Assembly: GCA_040756415.1 (NCBI GenBank)
Contig: JBFLYZ010000020.1
Location: 1-56,347, forward strand
DNA length: 56,347 bases
Origin: JBFLYZ01 sp040756415
Lineage (GTDB): Bacteria; Bacteroidota; Bacteroidia; JADZBD01
Reading direction: 5' to 3'
The first letter of the stretch is position 1. Each line of letters starts with the position of its first letter. Shown piece after piece: positions 16,580 through 24,892 of this stretch. The notes below the pieces were generated by a model. That model was not told the DNA's origin. It made no database searches and saw only the letters and a program-made list of their open reading frames with translations. The position numbers and the translations under genes are program-made.

Positions 16580-16775
16580 CACAAACACGCCCCCCTAACT
16601 CCACAAGGGGGGGTATACGGTATGTCAAAGGACCGCTCTCGTGTTTTTCGTTCTCCTGCCTAAAAGCGTAACCCTTAAACGGATAATGGTTAATTTGATT
16701 TCTTTCTGATATCGAACCTTGAAGGTAGCCAAAACAGTCGAGCGCATTTGCCCGAACATCAGCGACTTGCTGGGG
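16580..16775 (+). other. Intergenic stretch with a possible tyrosine-recombinase remnant
   Basis: No complete gene is visible between nhaD and the tRNA. In the + frame, 16764-16784 read DLLGHKT within an open run of about 35 codons. LLGHK is the conserved box just before the catalytic tyrosine in phage-type integrases, and the run points at the 3' end of tRNA-Arg, a usual integration site. The rest of an integrase is absent, so this may be chance. A GC-rich C/G-run hairpin (16588-16610 area) follows the nhaD stop. Confidence 0.25.
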
Positions 16776-16810
16776 CATAAAACAGAAAACGGGAGCGATG
16801 ATCGCTCCCG
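16776..16810 (-). terminator. Rho-independent terminator of tRNA-Arg
   Basis: The 10-bp stem CGGGAGCGAT/ATCGCTCCCG (16790-16810) has a one-base centre. It is followed on the minus strand by a T-rich tail (TTTTCTGTTTTATG). It starts 8 nt after the tRNA CCA end. Confidence 0.75.
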
Positions 16811-16818
16811 TTCCTGTA

Positions 16819-16893
16819 TGGTAGCCTCGACAGGAATCGAACCTGTATTTAAAGTTTAGGAAACTTCCGTTCTATCCATTGAACTACGAGGCC
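16819..16893 (-). tRNA. tRNA-Arg (anticodon CCU)
   Basis: The minus strand folds as a cloverleaf: acceptor GGCCTCG with CGAGGCT (first pair G-U), D-stem GTTC/GAAC, anticodon stem GAAGT/ACTTT around loop TTCCTAA (anticodon CCT, reading AGG), and T-arm ACAGG-TTCGATT-CCTGT. CCA is encoded at the 3' end (16821 to 16819). A terminator hairpin follows. Confidence 0.95.
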
Positions 16894-17007
16894 ATAAAAA
16901 AGTCAAAAGAACTGCTCAACAAACCTGATCTCTTTGGCCCGTCAGAGGCGGAAACCGGCAGGCCGACCGGAGGCGCAAAGATACTGCATGTCCGGGAAAC
17001 GGACACG

Positions 17008-19038
17008 CTACTTTATAATTGAGCCGTTCTCAATATCGTCAACAGGCGAAACAAATACCAGCTTTCCTGCGGGGTTCTCCGCCATCAGGATCATGCCCTG
17101 CGATTCTATGCCCTTGAGCTTGCGCGGAGCCAGGTTCACCAGTATGGCCACCTTCTGCCCTATGATCTTATCGGGCTGGTAAAAGGCCGCAATGCCCGAT
17201 ACCACCGTACGCACATCCAGCCCCGTATCGATCTTAAGCTTCAGCAGCTTGTCGGCTTTGGGGACTTTTTCCGCCTCCAGTATGGTTCCCACGCGAATAT
17301 CCATTTTCGCAAAGTCATCGAATGCGATCTCCGGCTTCCGGGGCTGCAAGCCGCCACCCTGCTGGTTCGTTTTTCTGGATGCATGCAGCCGGTTGACCTG
17401 CGCCTCAATGACCGGGTCTTCTATTTTCTCGTAAAGCAGCCTGGCCTCATTCAGCATATGTCCGGCCCTAAGCAGGTCGGTACGCTCGGCATCCCTCCAG
17501 CGCAACCCGCGCAGGTTGAGCATGCCGGCCAGCTTTGCGGAAGAGAAGGGCATAAAAGGCTCCATCAGCACCGACAGGTTGGCCGATACCTGCAGCGAAA
17601 TGTTCATGATGGTGCGCACCCGCTTCTCATCGCTGGCGGCTATCTTCCAGGGCTCGTTATCGGCCAGGTATTTATTGCCCAGCCTTGCCAGGTTCATCAG
17701 CTCGCCCAGGGCCTCGCGGAAACGGAACGCTTCCAGCGAATCGGCTATGCGCGCGGGAAACTTGCGTATCTCCTCAAGCAGGTAGAGGTCGTTCTTATTG
17801 TACTCCTCGGCCTGCGGCACCCGGCCCGCGTAATATTTATGCGTGAGCACCAGGGTGCGGTTCACGAAATTACCCAGCACCGCCACCAATTCATTGTTGT
17901 TCTTGGCCTGGAAATCCTTCCACGTGAAATCATTATCCTTGGTCTCGGGCGCGTTGGCGCATAACGTATAGCGCAGCACATCCTGCTTGTCTTTGAAATC
18001 AACCAGGTACTCGTGCAGCCACACGGCCCAGTTGCGCGAAGTGGATATCTTGTCTCCTTCCAGGTTCAGGAACTCGTTGGCCGGAACATTGTCGGGCAGA
18101 ATATAATCGCCATGCGCCATGAGCATGGCCGGGAAAATGATGCAATGAAATACAATATTGTCCTTGCCGATGAAATGCACCAGGCGCGATTCCTTGTCCT
18201 GCCAGTATTTTTTCCATTCGGAAGGCAGCAATTCCTTGGTAGCTGAAATATATCCTATGGGCGCATCGAACCACACGTACAGCACCTTACCCTTGGCATC
18301 TTTCAGCGGCACCTGCACGCCCCAGTCCAGGTCGCGGGTCATGGCGCGGGGCTGCAGTTGCTGGTCGAGCCACGATTTGCACTGCCCGTACACGTTTACC
18401 TTCCAGTCCTTATGCGACTCAATGTACTTTTCTATCTGGGGCTGCATCTTATCCAGGGGCAGGAACCAGTTTTTGGTCTTCCTGATCACCGGCTTTTCTC
18501 CCGAGAGCGTAGAGCGGGGATTGATCAGCTCCATGGGGCTCAGCGATGTACCGCACTTTTCGCACTGGTCGCCATAGGCATTCTCGTTGCCGCATTTGGG
18601 GCAGGTGCCCACAATGTACCGGTCGGCCAGGAACTGGCCGGCCTTCTCGTCAAAATACTGCTCGGTAAATTCCTCGGTGAACACCTTTTTGCCGTACAGC
18701 GTCAGGAAAAAATCAGCGGCCGTTTCGTGGTGAACTTTGTTTGACGTGCGCGAATAGATATCGAAGGATATCCCGAACCCGTTAAAGGCATCGCCCATCA
18801 TCTTATGGTATTTGTCTACTACCTGCTGGGGCGTGATCCCCTCTTTTTTCGCCTTGATGGTAATGGGAACGCCATGCTCATCCGAGCCGCAGATGAACTT
18901 CACCTCCTCGCCTTTTGAGCGCAGGTAGCGCACGTAAATATCGGCAGGCAGGTAGCAGCCGGCCAGGTGGCCGATATGAACGGGCCCGTTGGCGTAAGGC
19001 AGTGCCGCAGTGATGAGATGCCGTTTGAACTTACTCAT
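17008..19038 (-). CDS. metG: Methionyl-tRNA synthetase with C-terminal tRNA-binding domain (676 aa)
   Basis: Charges tRNA-Met. The class I motif HIGH (21-24) is followed by a zinc knuckle with C146, C149, C159 and C162. The second signature is GDKISTSRNWAVW, so KMSKS is replaced by KISTS. An anticodon-binding helical domain follows, and residues about 565-676 form an EMAP/Trbp111-like tRNA-binding domain (MDIRVGTILEAEKVPKADKL). Length suits the two-domain bacterial form. Promoter TATCTTTG (19081 to 19074, minus) lies about 36 nt upstream and faces the ldcA promoter. Confidence 0.97.
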   Translation of the reverse strand: MSKFKRHLITAALPYANGPVHIGHLAGCYLPADIYVRYLRSKGEEVKFICGSDEHGVPITIKAKKEGITPQQVVDKYHKMMGDAFNGFGISFDIYSRTSNKVHHETAADFFLTLYGKKVFTEEFTEQYFDEKAGQFLADRYIVGTCPKCGNENAYGDQCEKCGTSLSPMELINPRSTLSGEKPVIRKTKNWFLPLDKMQPQIEKYIESHKDWKVNVYGQCKSWLDQQLQPRAMTRDLDWGVQVPLKDAKGKVLYVWFDAPIGYISATKELLPSEWKKYWQDKESRLVHFIGKDNIVFHCIIFPAMLMAHGDYILPDNVPANEFLNLEGDKISTSRNWAVWLHEYLVDFKDKQDVLRYTLCANAPETKDNDFTWKDFQAKNNNELVAVLGNFVNRTLVLTHKYYAGRVPQAEEYNKNDLYLLEEIRKFPARIADSLEAFRFREALGELMNLARLGNKYLADNEPWKIAASDEKRVRTIMNISLQVSANLSVLMEPFMPFSSAKLAGMLNLRGLRWRDAERTDLLRAGHMLNEARLLYEKIEDPVIEAQVNRLHASRKTNQQGGGLQPRKPEIAFDDFAKMDIRVGTILEAEKVPKADKLLKLKIDTGLDVRTVVSGIAAFYQPDKIIGQKVAILVNLAPRKLKGIESQGMILMAENPAGKLVFVSPVDDIENGSIIK

Positions 19039-19045
19039 TAATTTG

Positions 19046-19053
19046 TATGTTTG
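19046..19053 (+). promoter_or_regulatory. Predicted -7 promoter element of the LD-carboxypeptidase gene
   Basis: TATGTTTG with TTTG at 19024-19027, 18 bp upstream, is a near-consensus Bacteroidota promoter. Transcription would start near 19060, about 40 nt before the ATG, and inside the metG leader. Confidence 0.6.
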
Positions 19054-19073
19054 CGACTATGGCAAACGAAGGC

Positions 19074-19081
19074 CAAAGATA
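19074..19081 (-). promoter_or_regulatory. Predicted -7 promoter element of metG
   Basis: The minus strand reads TATCTTTG, an exact TAnnTTTG match, about 36 nt upstream of the metG ATG. The predicted start (about 19068) lies 3' of the ldcA start, so the two transcripts would overlap at their 5' ends by a few bases. Confidence 0.55.
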
Positions 19082-19100
19082 ATAAATAGTCACCCGAACG

Positions 19101-19985
19101 ATGAAACCGGAGTTCCTGAAGAAAGGCGATACCATCGGGGTCGTGGCACCGGCCCGGAAAATAGCCGCGGCTGAAATACAACTGGCGGTCGATACGCTGA
19201 AAAGCTGGGGGCTCAACGTGATCTTCGGATCCCATCTCTTCAGGTCATACCACCAGTTCTCGGGCACGGACGAGGAGCGCGCGCAGGACCTGCAGCGCAT
19301 GCTGGACGACCCTGCCGTTAAGGCCATTATCAGCGCGCGCGGGGGCTACGGTACACTGCGCATCATCGACCGCCTGGATTTTACCGGGTTCATGCGCAAT
19401 CCCAAATGGATCATCGGCTACAGCGACCTGACCGTGCTGCACGCGCACCTGCACAACCTGGGCTGGACCAGCCTGCACGCTCCCATGCTCATCGACTTTT
19501 TCAAGAATGCTGAGGCGACAGACAGCATACGCAGGTTCCTCTTTGGCGAGAAGGTAAGCTACCAGGCGGCATCGCACCCGCTCAACCGGCAGGGTAAGGC
19601 GGAAGGTATTCTCACAGGCGGCAACCTTTCACTGCTGTACGCCATTGCCGGCAGCCGCTCGGATATAGACACGAAAGGCAAGATACTTTTCCTGGAAGAC
19701 CTGGACGAATACCTCTACCATATCGACCGCATGATGATGAACCTGGAGCGCTCCGGCAAGCTGGCGCACCTGGCCGGGCTGGTAGTGGGCAGCATGACCG
19801 CTATGAAGGATAACCTAATTCCCTTCGGCAAAAGCGCAGAAGAGATCATCGCGCAGGCGGTAAGCAAGTACGATTACCCGGTATGCTACGGTTTCCCTGC
19901 AGGGCATGCGGAAAAAAACTTAGCCCTTCCGTTTGGCGAAAGGGCTAAGCTGGATATAGCTGACCTGGCAGCTTTAAGCTTCTGA
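19101..19985 (+). CDS. ldcA: LD-carboxypeptidase, peptidase family S66 (294 aa)
   Basis: The S66 pattern is complete. There is a GYSDLT nucleophile elbow (Ser about 111), the ISARGGYGTLR loop upstream, the acidic LFLEDLDEYLYHIDR segment with the catalytic Glu, and the His in PAGHAEKN near residue 275. The family trims the terminal D-alanine from tetrapeptide stems during murein recycling; MccF immunity proteins share the fold. There is no signal peptide, so it is cytoplasmic as expected. Its last 25 codons contain, on the opposite strand, the terminator of the convergent DUF4412 gene. Confidence 0.9.
   Translation: MKPEFLKKGDTIGVVAPARKIAAAEIQLAVDTLKSWGLNVIFGSHLFRSYHQFSGTDEERAQDLQRMLDDPAVKAIISARGGYGTLRIIDRLDFTGFMRNPKWIIGYSDLTVLHAHLHNLGWTSLHAPMLIDFFKNAEATDSIRRFLFGEKVSYQAASHPLNRQGKAEGILTGGNLSLLYAIAGSRSDIDTKGKILFLEDLDEYLYHIDRMMMNLERSGKLAHLAGLVVGSMTAMKDNLIPFGKSAEEIIAQAVSKYDYPVCYGFPAGHAEKNLALPFGERAKLDIADLAALSF
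19912..19949 (-). terminator. Terminator of the DUF4412 gene, embedded in the ldcA coding end
   Basis: CTTAGCCCTT (19919-19928) and AAGGGCTAAG (19940-19949) form a perfect 10-bp stem with an 11-nt loop. Seven A precede it on the + strand (19912-19918), so the minus-strand transcript sees hairpin plus TTTTTTT, a classic Rho-independent terminator. The site lies inside ldcA codons. Confidence 0.8.
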
Positions 19986-19986
19986 G

Positions 19987-20646
19987 TTACTTTTCGAACT
20001 TCAGGTAATCTTTCGGAACATCAAACTGGCTGGCGTCAACCGTCTTCTTCTCCACCTTGGTCACTTCCATTCTTTCCTTTTCCTTGCCATCCATGGGGCT
20101 CATCACCGCCAGCATGGGGAACATGCCGTTCACATTGGTGAGCTGCTGGTAATACGTGGCGAACTTATCCTTGCGGTTGAGCACCGTAAGCAGCTTGGAG
20201 AAAAAGTCGAACTTGCCCGAAGCCAGGTAAAACGCTATCTGGGTGTTCTCGTCCTTGTTCTTTACAATGTACTCGGTACACTTATACCCCGCAATGGTCT
20301 TGGTGCCTTTGCCCTTGGTAACGGTGCAGGTGCCGGTAGGCTTGTTGGGCGTTCCACCCGTAGCCTGGTCGCCATACAACTTGCGGTCATGGCTCAGGAA
20401 GGTCATGGTACTGGCTTTCAGGTCAACGATAAAGCTGCCTTCGGGCTTCTTTGATTTAGAGCCGATCTCATCGATGCGCACCTTATCGCCCTTCACATAA
20501 TACACGCGGTTGGTGGTATCGCTTGCCGATTGCTGCTTGAACTCGATCGTGCCTTCGAATCCCGCGACATCGCCAGGGGTATAGGCTACAGAGCCGATCA
20601 TAATGGTGACTGCGGCAACAGCCAGGGTAAAGATCTTTTTGTTCAT
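19987..20646 (-). CDS. DUF4412 domain exported protein (219 aa)
   Basis: A signal-peptide-like N-terminus (MNKKIFTLAVAAVTIMIGSVAYT) precedes a beta-rich domain beginning FEGTIEFKQQ. The segments YYVKGDKVRIDEIG, FIVDLKASTMTFLSHDRKLYG and TIAGYKCTEYIV match DUF4412, a LolA-like-looking family of unknown function common in Bacteroidota. It would sit in the periplasm or at the outer membrane. The gene stands alone, converges on ldcA with a 1-nt gap, and uses the terminator inside ldcA. Confidence 0.85.
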   Translation of the reverse strand: MNKKIFTLAVAAVTIMIGSVAYTPGDVAGFEGTIEFKQQSASDTTNRVYYVKGDKVRIDEIGSKSKKPEGSFIVDLKASTMTFLSHDRKLYGDQATGGTPNKPTGTCTVTKGKGTKTIAGYKCTEYIVKNKDENTQIAFYLASGKFDFFSKLLTVLNRKDKFATYYQQLTNVNGMFPMLAVMSPMDGKEKERMEVTKVEKKTVDASQFDVPKDYLKFEK

Positions 20647-20751
20647 TGGGTTAGGGTTTAAATTAGAGTACTAAAATAATATTTTTTCGGATATCAGTCC
20701 GTGCCGGGTTTACAAGAACTGTTCCAAAGTTCTTTTCCCTATCTTAGCTCT

Positions 20752-21114
20752 ATGGCGGAACACAATAAAACCGGCTCGAAAGGCGAGAAGCTGGCGCGGA
20801 AATACCTGGAAGAAAAGGGCTACCTGGTACTGGAGACCAACTGGAGGAGCCGCAAGCTGGAGATCGACCTGATCGCGCGCTGCGGGGATAAGCTGGTCGT
20901 TGCCGAGGTAAAGACCCGAAGCACCGCCTTTTTCGGTGAGCCGGAGGAGTTCGTGACCCGCTCCAAGCGGCAGAACCTGGTCAAAGCCGCCCATGCCTAC
21001 CTCGAGGAGAACGGGCTCGACCTGGAAGTGCGCTTCGACATCATTTCCGTGATCATTTCAAACGGCCCTCCGTCCGTGCAGCACATCGAAGACGCGTTTT
21101 ATCCCGTGGCGTAA
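20752..21114 (+). CDS. YraN-family (UPF0102) nuclease-fold protein (120 aa)
   Basis: Begins MAEHNKTGSKGEKLARKYLEEKGY, the usual YraN opening, and carries the restriction-endonuclease-like core EIDLIAR...VVAEVKTR (the D-ExK pattern). The function is not settled; a DNA-processing role is assumed from the fold. The ATG at 20752 is chosen over a GTG 17 codons upstream because family members start here and a TATCTTAG promoter-like sequence lies just ahead (20740-20747). It is probably transcribed separately from the next gene, which has its own promoter. Confidence 0.9.
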   Translation: MAEHNKTGSKGEKLARKYLEEKGYLVLETNWRSRKLEIDLIARCGDKLVVAEVKTRSTAFFGEPEEFVTRSKRQNLVKAAHAYLEENGLDLEVRFDIISVIISNGPPSVQHIEDAFYPVA

Positions 21115-21190
21115 CGTAACCTTATCTTATCAACAATCGTATGTGACAAATCCACCGCTGCCGCTACTGGCGCAGGGGCGGTTTTCGGAG

Positions 21191-21198
21191 TAATTTTG
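21191..21198 (+). promoter_or_regulatory. Predicted -7 promoter element of the pseudouridine synthase gene
   Basis: TAATTTTG matches TAnnTTTG. It overlaps an in-frame TTG at 21196, which rules out that codon as the start and supports ATG 21214. Confidence 0.55.
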
Positions 21199-21213
21199 CT
21201 GAAACAGCAACAC

Positions 21214-22149
21214 ATGAGCAGGATCCCGGGTAAAAAAAGGTTCTCGAAGAGCAAAGACGGCTTTGAGGGGAAAAGCAATTCAGGCAGGAAAAAGAGGGAA
21301 GAGAAGGCCAGCGGCTTCCGCGAAAAGCGAAAGTCCTTTGCCGGCAAAAAAAGCTTCGGGAAGCCCGCATTCAAAAGCAAATACAGGAAAAAGACCTATC
21401 CCACCGCCACCGCGCACGCGGAGGAAAAGCCGGTTTCGGACCTGGTGCGGCTGAACAAGTACATTGCCAACGCGGGGATCTGCTCCAGGCGCGAGGCCGA
21501 TGAACTCATTGCGGCTGGCGCGGTATCGGTAAACGGAAAAGTGATCACCGAGATGGGCTATAAGGTCAAACCCGGTGACGTGGTTAACTACGGTGGGCAG
21601 ACCCTTCGGCAGGAAAAAATGCAGTACGTGCTGCTGAACAAGCCCAAAGACTACATCACCACCATGGATGACCCGGAAGGCCGTAAGCACGTAATGGAGC
21701 TGGTACGAAATGCCTGCCGCGAACGCATCTATCCCGTAGGCCGCCTCGACCGCTCCACCACCGGTGTTCTGCTCTTCACCAACGATGGCGAGCTCACCAA
21801 AAGGCTGACCCACCCCCGCTACGGCATTAAAAAGATCTATCACGTAACCCTCGATCAGAACCTCAAGCACAACGACCTGCAAAAGATAGCGGAAGGGCTG
21901 GAGCTGGAAGACGGCTTTATCAAGCCTGACGCCATCAGCTATACCGGGGAGGGAAAGAACGAGGTGGGCATTGAGCTGCACTCGGGCCGCAACCGCATCG
22001 TACGCAGGATATTCGAACACCTGGGCTACCGCGTGACCAAGCTCGACCGGGTCTTTTTTGCAGGACTGACCAAAAAAAATCTGGAAAGAGGGCGATGGAG
22101 GCATCTTACCGAGAAAGAGGTGGCATTTTTAAAGATGACAGCCGGTTGA
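21214..22149 (+). CDS. RsuA/RluB-family 23S/16S rRNA pseudouridine synthase with basic N-terminal extension (311 aa)
   Basis: Residues 1-75 are a low-complexity Lys/Arg/Ser/Gly tail, as seen in many Bacteroidota RluB-like proteins, and probably help RNA binding. An S4 domain follows (VRLNKYIANAGICSRREADELI). The catalytic domain contains GRLDRSTTGVLL, whose Asp is the catalytic residue, and GRNRIVRRIFEHLGY. It converts a specific rRNA uridine to pseudouridine. The family also contains RluE/RluF-like enzymes, so the exact site is not assigned. Seven nt separate it from the AsmA-like gene, suggesting joint transcription. Confidence 0.9.
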   Translation: MSRIPGKKRFSKSKDGFEGKSNSGRKKREEKASGFREKRKSFAGKKSFGKPAFKSKYRKKTYPTATAHAEEKPVSDLVRLNKYIANAGICSRREADELIAAGAVSVNGKVITEMGYKVKPGDVVNYGGQTLRQEKMQYVLLNKPKDYITTMDDPEGRKHVMELVRNACRERIYPVGRLDRSTTGVLLFTNDGELTKRLTHPRYGIKKIYHVTLDQNLKHNDLQKIAEGLELEDGFIKPDAISYTGEGKNEVGIELHSGRNRIVRRIFEHLGYRVTKLDRVFFAGLTKKNLERGRWRHLTEKEVAFLKMTAG

Positions 22150-22156
22150 AAAGGCC

Positions 22157-24838
22157 ATGGAAGCAGCACAGGGAAATACCGAAGCGAAGCAACTCCAGAG
22201 AGGACCGCGGTGGAAGCGTATCCTGAAACGGACCGTGCTCACGCTTTTCATTTCCTCGGCATCGCTGGTTGGCGCAGCCCTCGTGCTGGGGTACGTGTAC
22301 GAGGACGAGATCAAGCAATACGCTATTGACGAGCTGAACAGGAACCTGAACGCGCCTGTATTCATCGAGCCGAAGAACATCAGCTTTACCGTACTCGGCA
22401 ATTTCCCCTACGCCTCGGTCGACTTCAGGCAGGTGAAAGCGGTGGAGGTTTCGGAAAAACCGGTAAAAGATACCCTGTTCATGGCGCAGTATGTATCATT
22501 CCAGTTCAACATCTGGGATATCTTCTCGGGGAATTACGACATTAAAAAGATGGAGCTGGCAGGCGTGGATATGCGCCTGAAAGTAGACCGCAGCGGAAAG
22601 GACAATTACCACTTCCTGAAGACCGACAGCGCTGTGGCCGACAGCGGGGCCTTTTCTTTCCACCTGCGCAGGATAGAGCTGAGCGATATCAGGGTCCATT
22701 ACTCCAACCGGAAAGAGAAGCAGGAAATTTCATTGGCGCTGAACCATGCCTCGGTGGCTGGCGAACTGTCTGACAGCAGGTACGCGCTGGAGACGGAGGC
22801 GAAACTGTACGTAGAGCACTATAAACGCGACAGCACCGCTTATATCAGCGGCAAATCGTTTGCCATGAAGTTCACAGCGGGCGTGGACCGTACGGCCGGC
22901 AGCTACTCACTGAGCGATGCCTGGCTGGCAATGGAAGGCCTGGGGCTCAGCGTTTCGGGGAACATCACCCGGAAGGACGAGAATACCGCGCTCGACCTGG
23001 CGCTCGAAGGCAGGGACCTGGACATACAATCGGTGCTTTCGCTTTTCCCCGCGCGATACAAGAGCGAGCTGGACGGCTACGGCAGCGATGGCGAGTTTTA
23101 TTTTACCTCCACGATCAAAGGCGACTGGAATGAAACGGAATCGCCCCGCGTGCAGGCCGAATTCGGGATAAAGGATGGGGAGATACGCCAATCGGGATCC
23201 GCCATACAGCTTACGGACGTGAACCTGAAGGGCAGCTTCAGCAGTGACGGGGACAAGGGATCAAAGCTGGAGGTAAAGCAGTTCGCTACCCGGCTGGGCG
23301 GGGGGTTTGCTTCAGGCCATTTCAACGTCACCAACCTCAGCGATCCGCATATCGAGCTCAAGGCGGATGCGGATATGGATTGCGCGGAACTGCAGGACTT
23401 CTTCCGCCTCGACACCGTGGAATCCGTTTCGGGCAAGCTGAAGCTCAATGCCGCATTCAGCGGAAAGCTGAAAGGCCTTTCAAACTATTCGGCCGAGGAT
23501 TTCAGGCGATCGAAGACCGAGGGCAAAATGAGCATATCGGGATTGCTGCTCAAGCTGAAGAACAACCCGCTCGATTTCAATTCCATCAACGGGGAGTTCG
23601 AGTTCAATAACAATGATATTGCGGTGAACTCTTTTTCCGGGAAGGTATCCAATTCCGATTTCGACCTGAAAGGCACACTGAAGAATATCCTGGCCTTTAC
23701 CTTTTCAGAGAAGGAAGAACTGACCGTGGAAGCCTCGCTCCACTCATCGCACATCGACCTGAACGAGCTGCTGGCGGATCATTCCTCTTCTTCATCCGAC
23801 ACCTCGTACAGCCTCCGTTTCTCCGGGCTCATCAACGCGAAGCTCAACACCCAGATCGGCAAGCTCAGTTTCAGGCGCTTCGAAGGCAAGGACATCAAGG
23901 GCCTGGTAGAGATGCGCGACCGCAAGATGATACTCGATCCGCTGACCATGAAGACCATGGACGGGAAGGTTTCAGCCAGCGTGATGGTGGATGCCGGGCC
24001 GGAGGACAAGCTGCTGATCACCTGCGATGCCAGGCTGGCCGCGCTCAACATCAGCAAGGTGTTCTACGAGTTTGAGAACTTCGGGCAGGATTACCTGGTG
24101 GATACCCAGTTGAAAGGAGTAGCAACGGCCGATGTGCAGTTTGCCTCGGTCTGGAGCCCGCAACTGGAAATAGATGAAGAAAAGGTATATACCCTGGCCG
24201 ATATCACCATCGAGCGGGGCGAGCTGATCGGCTTCGAGCCCCTGGTGGGTATAGCAGACGACCTGAAAAAAGACATCGTGCTCAATAAGCTCATCGAAAC
24301 CGATGAGTTCAAAAAGAAAATGCAGCACATTAAGTTCAGCACGCTCAAAGACCAGGTGGAGATAAAAAAGAAGAAGATCTATTTCGCGCCCATGCAGGTG
24401 AAGTCGAGCGCCATGGATATCGATTTCAGCGGCTGGCATGCCTTCAATAACGAGATCAGGTACCATTTCAGCTTCCTGCTGTCGCAGGTGCTCACCAAAG
24501 GGGAAAAGAAACGCCAGGAAGAGAACAAGGAGTTTGGCGTGGAGGAAAAGGACGAAGACGGACGCGTGCTGTATTACGAGATGACGGGCACGGTGGATGA
24601 TCCCGTTTTTAAGAAGGATTACAAGACCAAAAAGGAAAAACGCAAAGAGGATATCAAAAAGGAAAAACAGACCCTGAAGGATATACTGAAAGAAGAGTTC
24701 AAATGGTTTAAGAAAGACACCACGGGCAGCGGCAAAAAAGATCCGGACGGCAGCAAGAAAAAACCCGATGGCAAGTTCATCATCAAATGGGGGGATGAAA
24801 AAGAAGAGGAGCCGCCACAGGAAGATGACGATTATTAA
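22157..24838 (+). CDS. AsmA-like inner-membrane protein (893 aa)
   Basis: One N-terminal TM helix (about 18-45) is followed by a DELNRNLNAPVFIEPKNISFT segment typical of AsmA N-termini. About 750 residues of repeating beta-strand (chorein/RBG-like) structure follow, with AsmA C-terminal features (DLKGTLKN, ALNISKVFYEFENFGQDYLVDTQLKG). The last 80 residues are an extremely charged Lys/Glu/Asp tail. AsmA-like proteins are thought to bridge the envelope and move phospholipid to the outer membrane. The long coding-strand codon bias produces large false antisense frames. Confidence 0.88.
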   Translation: MEAAQGNTEAKQLQRGPRWKRILKRTVLTLFISSASLVGAALVLGYVYEDEIKQYAIDELNRNLNAPVFIEPKNISFTVLGNFPYASVDFRQVKAVEVSEKPVKDTLFMAQYVSFQFNIWDIFSGNYDIKKMELAGVDMRLKVDRSGKDNYHFLKTDSAVADSGAFSFHLRRIELSDIRVHYSNRKEKQEISLALNHASVAGELSDSRYALETEAKLYVEHYKRDSTAYISGKSFAMKFTAGVDRTAGSYSLSDAWLAMEGLGLSVSGNITRKDENTALDLALEGRDLDIQSVLSLFPARYKSELDGYGSDGEFYFTSTIKGDWNETESPRVQAEFGIKDGEIRQSGSAIQLTDVNLKGSFSSDGDKGSKLEVKQFATRLGGGFASGHFNVTNLSDPHIELKADADMDCAELQDFFRLDTVESVSGKLKLNAAFSGKLKGLSNYSAEDFRRSKTEGKMSISGLLLKLKNNPLDFNSINGEFEFNNNDIAVNSFSGKVSNSDFDLKGTLKNILAFTFSEKEELTVEASLHSSHIDLNELLADHSSSSSDTSYSLRFSGLINAKLNTQIGKLSFRRFEGKDIKGLVEMRDRKMILDPLTMKTMDGKVSASVMVDAGPEDKLLITCDARLAALNISKVFYEFENFGQDYLVDTQLKGVATADVQFASVWSPQLEIDEEKVYTLADITIERGELIGFEPLVGIADDLKKDIVLNKLIETDEFKKKMQHIKFSTLKDQVEIKKKKIYFAPMQVKSSAMDIDFSGWHAFNNEIRYHFSFLLSQVLTKGEKKRQEENKEFGVEEKDEDGRVLYYEMTGTVDDPVFKKDYKTKKEKRKEDIKKEKQTLKDILKEEFKWFKKDTTGSGKKDPDGSKKKPDGKFIIKWGDEKEEEPPQEDDDY

Positions 24839-24841
24839 CTG

Positions 24842-24871
24842 CAAAGGGTCCCGCGGCTGCGGGACCCTTTG
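24842..24871. terminator. Bidirectional terminator between the AsmA-like and T9SS genes
   Basis: A perfect 13-bp stem CAAAGGGTCCCGC/GCGGGACCCTTTG with a GGCT loop sits between two convergent genes. On the + strand it is followed by TTCATCCGTTTTT, so it can end transcripts from both sides. Confidence 0.85.
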
Positions 24872-24892
24872 TTCATCCGTTTTTCAAAACGA

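Noticed and set aside
16580..16775. A mobile element or insertion sequence between nhaD and tRNA-Arg
   Set aside because: No terminal repeats, target duplication or transposase. Only a seven-residue integrase-like match, reported at low confidence.
23972..24844. A 290-codon antisense frame in the AsmA-like gene (and similar ones at 36198-37340 and 21280-22104)
   Set aside because: Same cause: mirror frames of GC-rich genes with strong third-position bias. No start signals and no recognisable domains.
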